The translations under genes and the position numbers were made by a program. This document shows, one piece after another, positions 32,321 through 42,377 of a stretch of DNA of 64,000 bases (the stretch's first letter is position 1; every line of letters begins with the position of its first letter). The notes under the pieces are model-generated. The model made no database searches, was not told the origin of the DNA, and worked only from the letters and a program-made list of their open reading frames with translations. The stretch is from Bacillota bacterium (GTDB lineage Bacteria > Bacillota > Clostridia > Clostridiales > Clostridiaceae), in NCBI GenBank assembly GCA_030706015.1, contig JAUZPI010000014.1, forward strand, positions 1-64,000. Reading direction: 5' to 3'.

Positions 32321-34999
32321 ATGGCAGAGAATAATGAAATTCAAGGACTTGTGGTTAAGGTTGGAATAACTGATGATTTATTCACAGAAGGCATTAGTAA
32401 AATAAATAAAAGTATGAAGCTCCTTCAAAGTGAATTTAAAGCCAGCCAAGCTGGTCTTGAGGCCTTTGGAAATGACTCAGAAAAACTGGCCAATAAGCAA
32501 GAGTATTTAAGCAAAAGTATAGAGCTTCAGAAAGCAAAAATTCAGGCTTTGAAAGATGCTTATGATAAGAGTAAAAGCTCCACTGGTGAGTTCTCTAATG
32601 CTACTGTAAATGCTGGTACAAAGTTAAATAATGCTATTGCATACATGTCTAAACTTCAAAAAGAACTAAAAGATATTGATGAAACTCTTGAAAATAGCAA
32701 GAAAGAACTAGGAGAGAGTACAGGTGCATGGGAGAATTTTAGAGATAAAATATCCAATATCACTAAAGGCATGGGTGAAAGCATTAAGAACGGAATAGGT
32801 ATGGCAATAGGTCATGACATATGGGATAAATTTAAAGAAGGTTCAGATGCGATATTAACATTTGGTAGTGACTATCAAAAGGCAACAAATCACCTTCAAA
32901 CTAACACAGGATACGTAAATGATGCTATGACAGATTTAAAGAAAAGTATGTTAGAAATATACAATGATAATTTTGGAGAAAACTTTGATGATATTGGAAA
33001 GGCTTTAAAAGTAGTTGGGCAACAATTTTTAGGCAATAGCAAGGATATTAAACAAGTAACTGAGGATGCATTATTATTACGAGATACTTTTGGGTTTGAA
33101 GTAAATGAGTCATTTAGAAGTGCAAATATGTTGATAGAACAATTTGGTTTAAGTGGGGATGAAGCATATAATCTTATAGCGCAGGGTGCTCAATTTGGTT
33201 TAGATAAAAATGGAGATTTGCTAGACACAATAAATGAGTATTCTGTGCAGTTTAAAGGTCTTGGATTAAATTCAGAAGATATGTTTAATATGCTTGTAAA
33301 TGGTGCATCTAATGGAACTTTTTCAGTCGATAAATTAGGTGATGCGGTTAAAGAATTTGGTATTCGTGCAAAAGATGGCAGCAGTACAACACAAGATGCA
33401 TTTCAAAAACTTGGGCTAAATGTACAGGAAACAGAAAAGAAGTTTGCTAAGGGTGGGGATACTGCCAAACAAGCATTCCAAGATGTTAACAAAAAACTAT
33501 TAGAGATGAAAGATCCGTTACAACAAAATCAAGTGGGTGTTGAACTATGGGGTTCAATGTGGGAGGACTTGGGCAAGTCAGGGATTCAATCACTAACTAA
33601 TCTTAACGGGCAAATTGGTAAAACAAGTGATACACTTAAGGATATAAATAAAATTCAATATAATGATTTGGGGTCAGCCACGGAGGGAATAAAGCGACAG
33701 ATAGAAACTGGCATATTAGTACCACTTAGTGAAAAGTTATTGCCTAAACTAAACGACTTCAGTACGTGGTTTAATTCTCATATGCCTGAGATCAAGCAAA
33801 AAATAAGCGAGACAATGGACAAGGTTCTTCCAATGATCGATAATCTTGGGAAGGCATTTAACCTTATTAAAGACAATATAAACATAATCATTCCAGTTGT
33901 AGGAGCTTTAGCTTTTACATTAGGAATGCTGGCTGTTATAGAAACTATACAGCGAATAATGCTTGCATGGAATACTGTTGTACAAGTGGCAACTGGCATA
34001 CAATGGCTATGGAATGCTGCATTAGATGCAAATCCAATTGGATTGATTATAATTGCTATAGCTGGAGTAATAGCAATTTTAGTAACTCTATATGAAAAAT
34101 CTGAAACTTTTAGAAAGTTTGTAGATGGATTGTTCTCTGGTATAAAAGACTTTGCAAACAATGTTAAAGAAGGATTTGACTTTGTTAAAAAACATGTAGA
34201 GCAAAGACTTGGAGAAATGAAAAAGGCATATGATGAGCATGGTGGAGGTCTAAAGGGTGCTTTTTTTGCTGCAATGGAAGGTGTAAAAGGTACTGTTGCG
34301 GATGCTTACAATGGCATTAATAATCTTACTGGAGGCAAGTTGGAAGAAGTAAGAAAAGGTGCTGCTGAAAAGCTTGAAGGTTTAAAGGGACACTTTAAAG
34401 AAGGTTTCGATTTTATAAAAGGACATGTTCAGGAAAGGCTTGGGGATATGAAGAAAGCGTATGATGAACATGGCGGAGGAATGCAAGGAGCATTTTTCTC
34501 AGCACTTGAAGGTGTAAAAGGTTATTATACAGACATCTTCGATGGCATAAATAAATTAACAGGTGGAAAGCTTGGAGATATAAAAGATAAGATTGTTAGT
34601 AAATGGGACGATATCAAGAGCTGGTTCGCTGGTTTTAGTCTTAAAAAAGAACTTGAAAAAATATTTGATTTTGATATTCCTCATATAAAGCTGCCTCACT
34701 TTTCTTTAAAAGGTAGTTTCGACTTAATGAAAGGACAAATACCTTCGTTAGATGTGAACTGGTACGACAAAGGGGGGATTTTTAGTAGTCCAACCGTAAT
34801 TGGTGTAGGTGAAAAAAGACCTGAATTTGTTGGGGCATTAGAAGATTTAAGATATTTAATTGGATCAGAATTAGATAAAAGAAATGGAAATGCTCAACCT
34901 GTAACTGTAAATTTCAACGGTTCTTATGCTTTCGCTGATGAAAAAGATATAGACTACTTTATGAACAGGGCAGCTTTATTAACTCAAAGGAGGAAATGA
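32321..34999 (+). CDS. Tape measure protein
   Basis: 892 residues from ATG 32321 (GAGGGGGTG upstream). Helical N-terminal part, a TP901-type core (QVKEFG, KLGDAVKEFGIRAKDGSSTTQDAF...), two hydrophobic stretches around INIIIPVVGALAFTLGMLAVI and ANPIGLIIIAIAGVIAILVTLYEK, and a C-terminal GSYAFADEKDIDYFMNRAALL. About 68 residues are tandemly duplicated near the C-terminus (KKAYDEHGGG...GVKG...NNLTGGKLE / NKLTGGKLG). It sets tail length and is ejected with the DNA. Confidence 0.93.
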   Translation: MAENNEIQGLVVKVGITDDLFTEGISKINKSMKLLQSEFKASQAGLEAFGNDSEKLANKQEYLSKSIELQKAKIQALKDAYDKSKSSTGEFSNATVNAGTKLNNAIAYMSKLQKELKDIDETLENSKKELGESTGAWENFRDKISNITKGMGESIKNGIGMAIGHDIWDKFKEGSDAILTFGSDYQKATNHLQTNTGYVNDAMTDLKKSMLEIYNDNFGENFDDIGKALKVVGQQFLGNSKDIKQVTEDALLLRDTFGFEVNESFRSANMLIEQFGLSGDEAYNLIAQGAQFGLDKNGDLLDTINEYSVQFKGLGLNSEDMFNMLVNGASNGTFSVDKLGDAVKEFGIRAKDGSSTTQDAFQKLGLNVQETEKKFAKGGDTAKQAFQDVNKKLLEMKDPLQQNQVGVELWGSMWEDLGKSGIQSLTNLNGQIGKTSDTLKDINKIQYNDLGSATEGIKRQIETGILVPLSEKLLPKLNDFSTWFNSHMPEIKQKISETMDKVLPMIDNLGKAFNLIKDNINIIIPVVGALAFTLGMLAVIETIQRIMLAWNTVVQVATGIQWLWNAALDANPIGLIIIAIAGVIAILVTLYEKSETFRKFVDGLFSGIKDFANNVKEGFDFVKKHVEQRLGEMKKAYDEHGGGLKGAFFAAMEGVKGTVADAYNGINNLTGGKLEEVRKGAAEKLEGLKGHFKEGFDFIKGHVQERLGDMKKAYDEHGGGMQGAFFSALEGVKGYYTDIFDGINKLTGGKLGDIKDKIVSKWDDIKSWFAGFSLKKELEKIFDFDIPHIKLPHFSLKGSFDLMKGQIPSLDVNWYDKGGIFSSPTVIGVGEKRPEFVGALEDLRYLIGSELDKRNGNAQPVTVNFNGSYAFADEKDIDYFMNRAALLTQRRK

Positions 35000-35001
35000 G
35001 T

Positions 35002-35694
35002 ATGCAGGTTAATGCTATTGATATTAGTAATTTTAAAGCAAAGTTACTTAAAAAAGACATACAAACTGCAGAGGTAATAATATATGATGATTGGCTAAGA
35101 AACGCATTAAATCCATTATTCATGGGTAAAAAAGAGAAATACAAGCAAATAAAAATACAGTTGAAAATTAAAGATATAGACGATGAGAACGCTTTAAATA
35201 ATATAAGTAATTTTATAAAGCAGCTTGAAAAATCTACAATAAAATTTGATGAGCTAAGTTTCTACTTTGATTGTACTATTGGTAGTAAATCGCAAGAAAG
35301 AAAAGCAAAAGGTAAATATATACTAGATGTAGAACTGAAAAGTGGTTATGCTTATAAATCGACAGTAACTGAAACAATGAATCATGTCTCTTCTAAAACT
35401 ATAAATGTTAGTGGAAACTTAGATACACCAGCTATTCTAACAGTAACAGTTCCTAGTGATACTACCTCGCTTACTATAACAGGTTTTGGGGATAGTATTA
35501 CATTAAAGAATCTTAAAGCTAACATTCCAGTAGTAGTTAGTGGAGAAGATTGTACAGTACTTCAAGACAGTAGCAATAAATTTGGTGATACCGATATGTG
35601 GGATTTCCCTGTATTGCAGCCAGGATCAAATACAATAACTGTTAATATTGCAAATTGTACTATAAGTATAAGTTATAAACCGAGGTGGACATAA
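35002..35694 (+). CDS. Distal tail (Dit-like) protein
   Basis: About 230 residues. ATG 35002 is seven bases after AGGAGG; ATG 34996 overlaps the tape measure stop. The N-terminal half (SNFKAKLLKKDIQTAEVIIYDDWLRNALNPLF...YKQIKIQLKIKDIDDENALNNISNFIKQLEKSTIKFDE) is beta-barrel-forming Dit-type; the C-terminal half is Thr/Ser-rich beta sandwich and ends SISYKPRW. Position between tape measure and tail spike fits the baseplate hub. Confidence 0.72.
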   Translation: MQVNAIDISNFKAKLLKKDIQTAEVIIYDDWLRNALNPLFMGKKEKYKQIKIQLKIKDIDDENALNNISNFIKQLEKSTIKFDELSFYFDCTIGSKSQERKAKGKYILDVELKSGYAYKSTVTETMNHVSSKTINVSGNLDTPAILTVTVPSDTTSLTITGFGDSITLKNLKANIPVVVSGEDCTVLQDSSNKFGDTDMWDFPVLQPGSNTITVNIANCTISISYKPRWT

Positions 35695-35819
35695 TGAGTA
35701 AAATTCAAGATTTGAATATAAAAGATATGAACAAAAAAGCTTCTAAAAACAAACTTCCTGAAAAGATATTGAAAGAAGTGAAAATATCAATAGCTTCATG
35801 CAATAATATTATCAACTAA
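35694..35819 (+). CDS. Small unknown phage protein
   Basis: 41 residues from ATG 35694, overlapping the Dit stop by one base (TAATG). Lysine-rich helix: MSKIQDLNIKDMNKKASKNKLPEKILKEVKISIASC. GAGGTGG precedes it. No function known. Confidence 0.5.
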   Translation: MSKIQDLNIKDMNKKASKNKLPEKILKEVKISIASCNNIIN

Positions 35820-35857
35820 ATATTCGTGGTACAATAATTGGAAGAGGAGATGATTAA

Positions 35858-36319
35858 ATGAAGATAAAAGGGCTAAAACCAACCTTGGTTCCAAGCGTAC
35901 CCAAAATATTAGAAAATAAGATTGAATTTAGAACAACTACGAATTTAGAAGAATATGATGCTAAACTTTTCACTTATGCATTGATGAAACTTGAAGAGCA
36001 AATTTTAGCGGAACATTTAGATTTAGATAATGTTCCTAAAGCATTTGCTATATTTACTGAAGATGGTGAGATTGAAATAAGTCTACCAGAAGGGGTATTA
36101 GGAGTTAATACACATCTTCTGATTTATACAGTTCAAAGATGGAAAAGCTACAATATTACTGAACCATTTAAAGTAAGTGTATTTTTAGAAGAGATGTGTC
36201 ATTGGTTGTGGAATATAGAAGATGAAACAGAAGTAAAATATAAAATATTTGAAATTTTAAAAAACATATATCCCAATATAGAATTTAAAGAAATTTATAA
36301 TATAGAGCCAGAAATTTAA
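35858..36319 (+). CDS. Unknown protein inserted in the tail module
   Basis: 153 residues after GAAGAGGAG. MKIKGLKPTLVPSVPKILENKIEFRTTTNLEEYDAKLFTYALMKLEEQIL... ends with FLEEMCHWLWNIEDETEVKYKIFEIL. The EEMCH segment looks like a zinc-peptidase helix in which the first His of HExxH is Glu, so activity is doubtful. Its location between Dit and the DUF1617 gene is atypical and suggests a cargo gene. Function unknown. Confidence 0.6.
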   Translation: MKIKGLKPTLVPSVPKILENKIEFRTTTNLEEYDAKLFTYALMKLEEQILAEHLDLDNVPKAFAIFTEDGEIEISLPEGVLGVNTHLLIYTVQRWKSYNITEPFKVSVFLEEMCHWLWNIEDETEVKYKIFEILKNIYPNIEFKEIYNIEPEI

Positions 36320-36366
36320 TCATGGCTCTTTTTTAATACAAAAAATAAGAAAGAAGGATGAATAAA

Positions 36367-36615
36367 ATGAACATTAACGAAACAACAACTATGAATGCTA
36401 ATATAATAGTTAAGGATGCTAATGGAGCTGATATTGTAGTTGCGTACTTAAATGCAAGCCTAGATGGAGGGAATCAAAACTTTAATATAAATCTCAATGT
36501 ACAGAATAAGGCTCTTTTAATAACAAATGCTGAAGAGGTTAAAACTCAATACAATGAATTTGAAACTGCCGTTAAAAGCAGAGCGAAAGATTTAGGTTAT
36601 GTAATATTTGCATAG
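36367..36615 (+). CDS. Small tail-module protein
   Basis: 82 residues from ATG 36367 after AAGAAGG. It is beta-strand rich: MNINETTTMNANIIVKDANGADIVVAYLNASLDGGNQNFNINLNVQNKALLITNAEEVKTQYNEFE. A conserved clostridial-phage type; function unknown. Confidence 0.65.
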   Translation: MNINETTTMNANIIVKDANGADIVVAYLNASLDGGNQNFNINLNVQNKALLITNAEEVKTQYNEFETAVKSRAKDLGYVIFA

Positions 36616-36630
36616 GAAGGAAGATAAATA

Positions 36631-37005
36631 ATGAAATTAAGCAATGAGAGAATATTAAATGATGTTAATAAACTTGGAGAGATAACTCAAAAACAATTAC
36701 CTATAAAGGTATCATATGCTTTAGCAAAAAACATAGCAAAAATTGAAGCAGAACTTAAAATATATAATAAAGAAAGAGAGAAATTAATAAATCAATACGC
36801 AGAGAAAGATGAAAAAGGACAAGTAAAAGCGGATGAAAGAGGACAAATAATTTTTAAAGAAAAAGAGAGATGGGAGAAAGATATTAAAGAATTGCTATCT
36901 ATAGAGAATGATATAGATATACACAAGTTCAATATAAATGAGTTGAATGGTTATAATATGTCAGCTTCTGAATTGATGATAATTGATTACATGATAGAAG
37001 AATAA
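36631..37005 (+). CDS. DUF1617 family protein
   Basis: 124 residues. LSNERILNDVNKLGEITQKQLPIKVSYALAKNIAKIEAELKIYNKEREKLINQYAEKDEKGQVKADERGQIIF is the DUF1617 pattern found in baseplate regions of Firmicute phages. Predicted structural or chaperone role. Confidence 0.82.
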   Translation: MKLSNERILNDVNKLGEITQKQLPIKVSYALAKNIAKIEAELKIYNKEREKLINQYAEKDEKGQVKADERGQIIFKEKERWEKDIKELLSIENDIDIHKFNINELNGYNMSASELMIIDYMIEE

Positions 37006-37038
37006 TCTTTCTTTCTATCTTAGAAGGGAGGTAGGTGA

Positions 37039-40000
37039 ATGCTTCAATTATACGACGTAAATCATACTAAAATATGTGGTCTTAAAAATTATAAAGACTA
37101 CAACATACAAAAAGAGATTAACCAGCTGGATAGTCTCTCTTTTTTATATCCAATTTCAGACCCCAAAGCTAACATGATTCTTGAAGAATGCTATATACAA
37201 ACGAAAGATAATGAGTACTTAGTAAAAGAAATAAATTGTAAGGATGATGATTGGTTAGAGTGCATTTGTAAGGTAAATGTAGAAGGTATTAAAGGAACTC
37301 CAGTAGATCATTATGAAGCAGTATCTCAAACTTGTGTAGATAGTGTTAATTTTGCATTAGTAGGAACTGGATGGTCGGTTGGCTCATGTGATGTTACTAA
37401 GAAAAGAAGTGTTAAAAAGGTTAATTGCACTGCTTATGACATATTAGCAGAAATACAGACAACATTTGGATGTGAGATAACATTTGATGCAATAAATAAA
37501 AAAGTATATCTATATAAATCTATGGGGACTGATAAGGGAGTATACTTTGCTGAGCAATTAAATCTTTCTAAGATTGATATACAAAGGAATTCGTACAGTT
37601 ATATTACAAGGCTTATACCAATTGGAAATAATGGCCTTACCATAACGAGTGTAAATGGTGGTAAAAACTATGTCGAAAACAAGCAATATAGTAATAAGGT
37701 GATTACAGCATATTGGGAAGATAATAGATATACGGTAGCCTCAGAGTTGCTTGAAGATTCCATTGTAAGATTAGATTATCTATCAAAGCCATTAAAAGCT
37801 TATAAAGCAAATATTATTGATTTAGCTAGTTGTAATAGTAAGTATTCAATATTAGATTATGACTTAGGAGATACCATTACATTACTAGCAAAAAGTAAAA
37901 ATGCTAAGGAAAAGCAGAGAATAGTTAAAATTACGCAATATCCAGAGGAGCCTGAAAGGAATACCATTGAAATTGCAAACAAAATAGCAAGGTTAGAGGA
38001 TTTAAATGTTAGATTTGAAGATACTTCTAATACTGTAGATACCGTTACAACTAGTGACGGAATGGTAGAAGGGTCAAAAATCAATGCCGTCGATTGGGCT
38101 AAGGTTCAGAATGTCAGTATAATGACTGCCGACATACAGGATTTGAGCGTTGTAACTGCTAGAATAGGTACTTTGGAAGCAACCAGTGCTACAATAACGC
38201 AACTTAATACTAGCAATGCTAAAATAGATAATTTAACAGCGAATAAAGCAAATATAACAGATTTGAATGCCACGAATGCAAGGATAGGCACTTTGGAAGC
38301 TAACTCAGCAACCATAACCCAATTAAACGCAACTAATGCTAATATAACTAACCTGCAAGCAAATGTTGCTAGTATAAATACTCTCCTGGCTGGAAATGTA
38401 GGAGCTTCCAACCTAGCAGCAGGTACAATACAGGCTGGTTCAAGCATAATTGCTAATGGAGCTATAGGGTCAGCTCAAATAAGTTCTTTATCGGCTTCAA
38501 AAATATCTGCAGGAACAATAGATACCACACAAATAACAATAGCTGGATCTAATAGTAGACTTAAGATAAGTGGCAATAGACTTCAAGTATTTGCAGGGGC
38601 TACAAGTTTATATGAAAGGGTTGCACTGGGTGATGTTAATGGTGATGGTAGCGTCTATGGTTTTAGAGTTCGTGGAGCTGATGGAACTACAGTACTCCTA
38701 GATGAAACAGGGGTTAGGCGTGAAGGGATAACTGATGGAAGTATAAATAATGCCAAAATAGGATTAGATGCCAATATAAGTGGCACTAAGTTAGATATTA
38801 ATAGCGTTGTAGCTACTATTAACAATAGTGCAACAACAACTATTCAAGGGTCTAAAATATATGTAAATAACAGTACCTTAGATGTACAATTTAGTGCTTT
38901 AAATACTACAGTAACAGCTCAAGGACAAACTATAAGTAGCCAGGGGAGTCAGATCACTGCATTAAGTAATTCTATAACTCTAAAAGTAAGTACTAGTGAT
39001 TTCACAACATATCAAACGAGTATTACAAATAGCTTTAATGCTACTAATAGTAATGTAACGGCCTTAACTACTAGAATGAGCACAGCCGAAAGCGGCATAA
39101 GTGTGCTTCAGAATCAAATAATTCTAAAAGTTTCTCAAATTGATATTGATAATAGCATAAATTCTATTCAAGTTGGTGGTAGGAATCTAATAGAAAATGG
39201 TGATTTCAGCCAAGGTGTTATTAGAGGCAGTGGTACTGCTCCTACAAATTGGAACTTTTTTGGAGCTAGGACAGTTATATATACAGGTCAGGGTAATACT
39301 GGATATAATTCTCCCAGGACATTGTATATCGGACACGATACAGTAGATTCGGGTATTAAGCAAAATTTAAATCTTTCCAAGAGTACCCAATACACAATGA
39401 GTTTTACTCTAGCTAAAGAAAATGTAAGCAATGTTTATACAAATATTACTTATTATGATAGTTCTAATAATGTATTGTCAACAACAGTATTTAGTTATGA
39501 TTTTTCTAAATCAGGTAAACAAAGTTTCACATTCACTACTCCTTCTACTTTTGACCATTGTACATTTATACATGGTGCTACTGCAGTTTATTACGCTAAT
39601 GGTTTTTTGACGTATTTCGGTAACGTTAAACTAGAACAGGGTAACAAAGCAACTGACTGGACACCTGCAACAGAAGATGTACAAGGACAGATAGATAGCG
39701 CTACAACAAGGATTACAAACACTGAGAGTTCAATAACTCAGCTCAATAATTCTATAACATTGAAAGTAGCTACCAGTGATTTTACAAGCTATCAAACTAC
39801 AGTTTCAAATAATATTGCTAATGCTCAAAATAATGCTGTTAACTCGGCTAAAACCTATACAGATGGTCAAATATCAGCTGTAAATAGTAGCGTTACAAAC
39901 CTTACTACAAGAATAACCACTGCCGAAAGCAGCATAAGCGTGTTGCAAAGCCAGATAACTTTGAAGGTAACACAAAGTGACATAGATAATAGTATAAGCA

Positions 40001-41781
40001 CTATTCAAATTGGTGGAAGAAATATCATCCAAAATAGTCATTTTAGATTAGGAACTGCAAATTGGACTGGTATCAGTAAAACAGGCATTGATACAATTTA
40101 TGGTAGTGTTGTAGCTAACCTAAATTCAAACTATTATAGCGGTACTGGTACGCCACCACAGACTTATTTGTACACAAGTGATTTTAGTCTGCTTCCTAAT
40201 ACCACGTATACTATAACTGTTGTGGCTGGTGGTGATAGTAATGTTGTAGGTTGGGATGCATATATTCTAGGCAGAAGATCAAGCACAGCAAGTGGAAGTT
40301 ACAATTATATTCATTCAATTATTGGTACACAAACTAATACTGTATATCAAAAATTTACTGCAACATTTACAACGGCATCCGATGAAACCTATGCATTCCT
40401 TAGAATTGATAATAATGGTACAAAAACAAGTGGTACTGCTTCACAGCTTTGGGTCGCATGGGTTAAACTTGAACAAGGTTCTAAATCAACTGACTGGACA
40501 CCTGCAACAGAAGATGTGGATAATTCTATTAACACAGCGCAGACTAATTCTACTAATTCTTCTAAGAGTTATACAGATGGACAAATATCAACTGTGAATA
40601 CGTCTATTACTTCCCTTACAACTAGAATAAGTACCGCCGAAAGTAGTATATCTGTACTACAAAATCAAATAACCCTAAAGGTCACTCAAACTGATATTAA
40701 TAATAGCATAAATTCTATTCAAGTTGGTGGAAGAAATTTAATTAGAAACAGTTGTTTTTCAGGTGGTCTAACTACATATTGGAATACTAATGGAAGTGGA
40801 TGGAGTTTAATAGCTGATTCAGGTTCTCCTAGTGGATATAGCATATATTTGACTGCTCTTAATGGTGGGTATTGGTATCCTTATACAAGTACAACAGTTC
40901 CTATGATTTTAGGACAACAATATACAATTTCAATTAGAGCAAAAGGAACTGGATCTTTGTATTATGGATGGGAAGGTGGAAGATCTACAATAAATGTTAC
41001 TTCGACTTATACCCAATATAGTTATACATTCACGTATACTGGGAACTACAATTTTTCTTTTTACGGTAATTCTAGTGGATGTTCTATATATATTCATTCT
41101 ATACAATTAGAAGTAGGCAATAAAGCAACTGATTGGAGCCCAGCTCCTGAGGATACCCAAAGCCAAATAAATACTACAAACTCAAATTTGACCAGTGTTA
41201 CCTCTAGGGTTACTACTGCCGAAAGCAGCATATCTATTCTGCAGGGACAGATAACTTCAAAAGTTGACAGTAACGGAGTTCAGAGCATTATATCTCAGTC
41301 GGCTTCACAAGTTCAGGTTGCATTTAACGGCATAGCAAGTAATGTTACTACAATTGATAGTAGTGGATTAAAGGTATCCCATAGTAATGGTGATTATACG
41401 AAGATGGAGGCAGCAGGGTTAACCCGTTATTCAAGTAGCGGAAATACTTATTATCATTACTTAACAGCGACTGGATCTGGAACTGTAAATGGTTCTGTTA
41501 CAATACAATTACCTAGTCAATTTAAGGGTAAAACTTTTGTAGTATCTGTTGCAATTCAAGGGACGATGAACAATACTACTGATTCATATCTCAACTATAT
41601 ATCATGCTATGTTAGTTCTTATGACTATACAAACGGAAAATTCACAGTTAGTGGGTATAATAGCATGGGTCACGACTATTTAACTACATCCTATTCAAAT
41701 GGATATGTTTCTTATGTAGGTATTATAAGTACTTATGGTGTTAACAATAGTGTTACTTTTTCATATGTAGCAGTAGCATAA
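37039..41781 (+). CDS. Tail-spike / Tal-like structural protein with repeated binding modules
   Basis: 1580 residues. The N-terminal ~370 form a Tal/endopeptidase-tail-type hub (MLQLYDVNHTKICGLKNYKDYNIQKEINQLDSLSF...). Heptad-like stretches (ATNARIGTLEANSATITQLN, SINTLLAG) lead into three copies of a jelly-roll module starting GGRN(L/I)I at about residues 711, 990 and 1228 and ending in DWTPATEDV-like text. The copies are joined by ITLKV...SDIDNSI linkers. The C-terminus is a Gly/Ser/Tyr-rich trimer domain. It is the probable host-recognition protein. Confidence 0.88.
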   Translation: MLQLYDVNHTKICGLKNYKDYNIQKEINQLDSLSFLYPISDPKANMILEECYIQTKDNEYLVKEINCKDDDWLECICKVNVEGIKGTPVDHYEAVSQTCVDSVNFALVGTGWSVGSCDVTKKRSVKKVNCTAYDILAEIQTTFGCEITFDAINKKVYLYKSMGTDKGVYFAEQLNLSKIDIQRNSYSYITRLIPIGNNGLTITSVNGGKNYVENKQYSNKVITAYWEDNRYTVASELLEDSIVRLDYLSKPLKAYKANIIDLASCNSKYSILDYDLGDTITLLAKSKNAKEKQRIVKITQYPEEPERNTIEIANKIARLEDLNVRFEDTSNTVDTVTTSDGMVEGSKINAVDWAKVQNVSIMTADIQDLSVVTARIGTLEATSATITQLNTSNAKIDNLTANKANITDLNATNARIGTLEANSATITQLNATNANITNLQANVASINTLLAGNVGASNLAAGTIQAGSSIIANGAIGSAQISSLSASKISAGTIDTTQITIAGSNSRLKISGNRLQVFAGATSLYERVALGDVNGDGSVYGFRVRGADGTTVLLDETGVRREGITDGSINNAKIGLDANISGTKLDINSVVATINNSATTTIQGSKIYVNNSTLDVQFSALNTTVTAQGQTISSQGSQITALSNSITLKVSTSDFTTYQTSITNSFNATNSNVTALTTRMSTAESGISVLQNQIILKVSQIDIDNSINSIQVGGRNLIENGDFSQGVIRGSGTAPTNWNFFGARTVIYTGQGNTGYNSPRTLYIGHDTVDSGIKQNLNLSKSTQYTMSFTLAKENVSNVYTNITYYDSSNNVLSTTVFSYDFSKSGKQSFTFTTPSTFDHCTFIHGATAVYYANGFLTYFGNVKLEQGNKATDWTPATEDVQGQIDSATTRITNTESSITQLNNSITLKVATSDFTSYQTTVSNNIANAQNNAVNSAKTYTDGQISAVNSSVTNLTTRITTAESSISVLQSQITLKVTQSDIDNSISTIQIGGRNIIQNSHFRLGTANWTGISKTGIDTIYGSVVANLNSNYYSGTGTPPQTYLYTSDFSLLPNTTYTITVVAGGDSNVVGWDAYILGRRSSTASGSYNYIHSIIGTQTNTVYQKFTATFTTASDETYAFLRIDNNGTKTSGTASQLWVAWVKLEQGSKSTDWTPATEDVDNSINTAQTNSTNSSKSYTDGQISTVNTSITSLTTRISTAESSISVLQNQITLKVTQTDINNSINSIQVGGRNLIRNSCFSGGLTTYWNTNGSGWSLIADSGSPSGYSIYLTALNGGYWYPYTSTTVPMILGQQYTISIRAKGTGSLYYGWEGGRSTINVTSTYTQYSYTFTYTGNYNFSFYGNSSGCSIYIHSIQLEVGNKATDWSPAPEDTQSQINTTNSNLTSVTSRVTTAESSISILQGQITSKVDSNGVQSIISQSASQVQVAFNGIASNVTTIDSSGLKVSHSNGDYTKMEAAGLTRYSSSGNTYYHYLTATGSGTVNGSVTIQLPSQFKGKTFVVSVAIQGTMNNTTDSYLNYISCYVSSYDYTNGKFTVSGYNSMGHDYLTTSYSNGYVSYVGIISTYGVNNSVTFSYVAVA

Positions 41782-41797
41782 AGGAGGAATGATAAAA

Positions 41798-42052
41798 TTG
41801 ACAATAGTATTTAATAAAAGATTAGGAATTATTAAAGGTATATTCAGTGGAGAACTACAAACTATGGATGTGTTATATGGAGATGAAGCTTCTGACTTTA
41901 AATTAATATGGGATGAAGTTCTTTTACCGGATGATGAAAATGTATTAAGAAATCCCGGTAATTTCAAAATTAATGTTGATAATTATCCGAATAGTGTATT
42001 TTTGGAAATATTGCCACAAGTTAATAATTATCCAGTAGCAGCTAGTAATTAA
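41798..42052 (+). CDS. Small phage protein after the tail spike
   Basis: 84 residues, TTG 41798 spaced from AAAGGAGG (the ATG at 41789 is too close). LTIVFNKRLGIIKGIFSGELQTMDVLYGDEASDFKLIWDEVLLPDDENVLRNPGNFKINV. Common downstream of tail spikes in clostridial prophages; function unknown. Confidence 0.6.
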   Translation: MTIVFNKRLGIIKGIFSGELQTMDVLYGDEASDFKLIWDEVLLPDDENVLRNPGNFKINVDNYPNSVFLEILPQVNNYPVAASN

Positions 42053-42086
42053 ATTTACTAGCTATTATTTTAGAAGGAGGTGCATT

Positions 42087-42365
42087 ATGAGCAATGCAAC
42101 AATAGGGGTTATTTGTACAATTATAGGTGCAGCAGTAGGTTTACTGAGTGCCTTGAATTATGCAAAGAAGGAGGCGAAGGAGGATACTGCTTGCAATACT
42201 AGACTTGAAACAAAACTAGACTATATAGGCAAAAATGTAGATGATATTAAGCTAGACTTAAGAAATACATCTAGCAAGATAGCGGACATGGATATAAGAA
42301 TAGCCAGGGTAGAAGATTCCACAAAGTCAGCACACCATAGAATAGATTCTTTAGAAAATAAATAG
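42087..42365 (+). CDS. XhlA-like holin-associated protein
   Basis: 92 residues. An N-terminal membrane helix (IGVICTIIGAAVGLLSALNY) is followed by a coiled coil LETKLDYIGKNVDDIKLDLRNTSSKIADMDIRIARVEDSTKSAHHRIDSLE, as in XhlA/hemolysin-type accessory lysis proteins. It lies immediately ahead of the endolysin. RBS GAAGGAGGTG. Confidence 0.75.
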   Translation: MSNATIGVICTIIGAAVGLLSALNYAKKEAKEDTACNTRLETKLDYIGKNVDDIKLDLRNTSSKIADMDIRIARVEDSTKSAHHRIDSLENK

Positions 42366-42377
42366 GAGATGGTTAAT

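Noticed and set aside
33778..34161. Minus-strand open frame inside the tape measure gene
   Set aside because: Antisense reading of a strongly supported gene; no start signal and biased composition.
38106..38447. Minus-strand open frame inside the tail-spike gene
   Set aside because: Arises from the repeated ATNARIGTLEA coding pattern; low-complexity translation.
40292..40597. Second plus-strand frame inside the tail-spike gene
   Set aside because: Shadow frame within a continuous 1580-codon gene, rich in Leu/Ile/Gln; no ribosome site.
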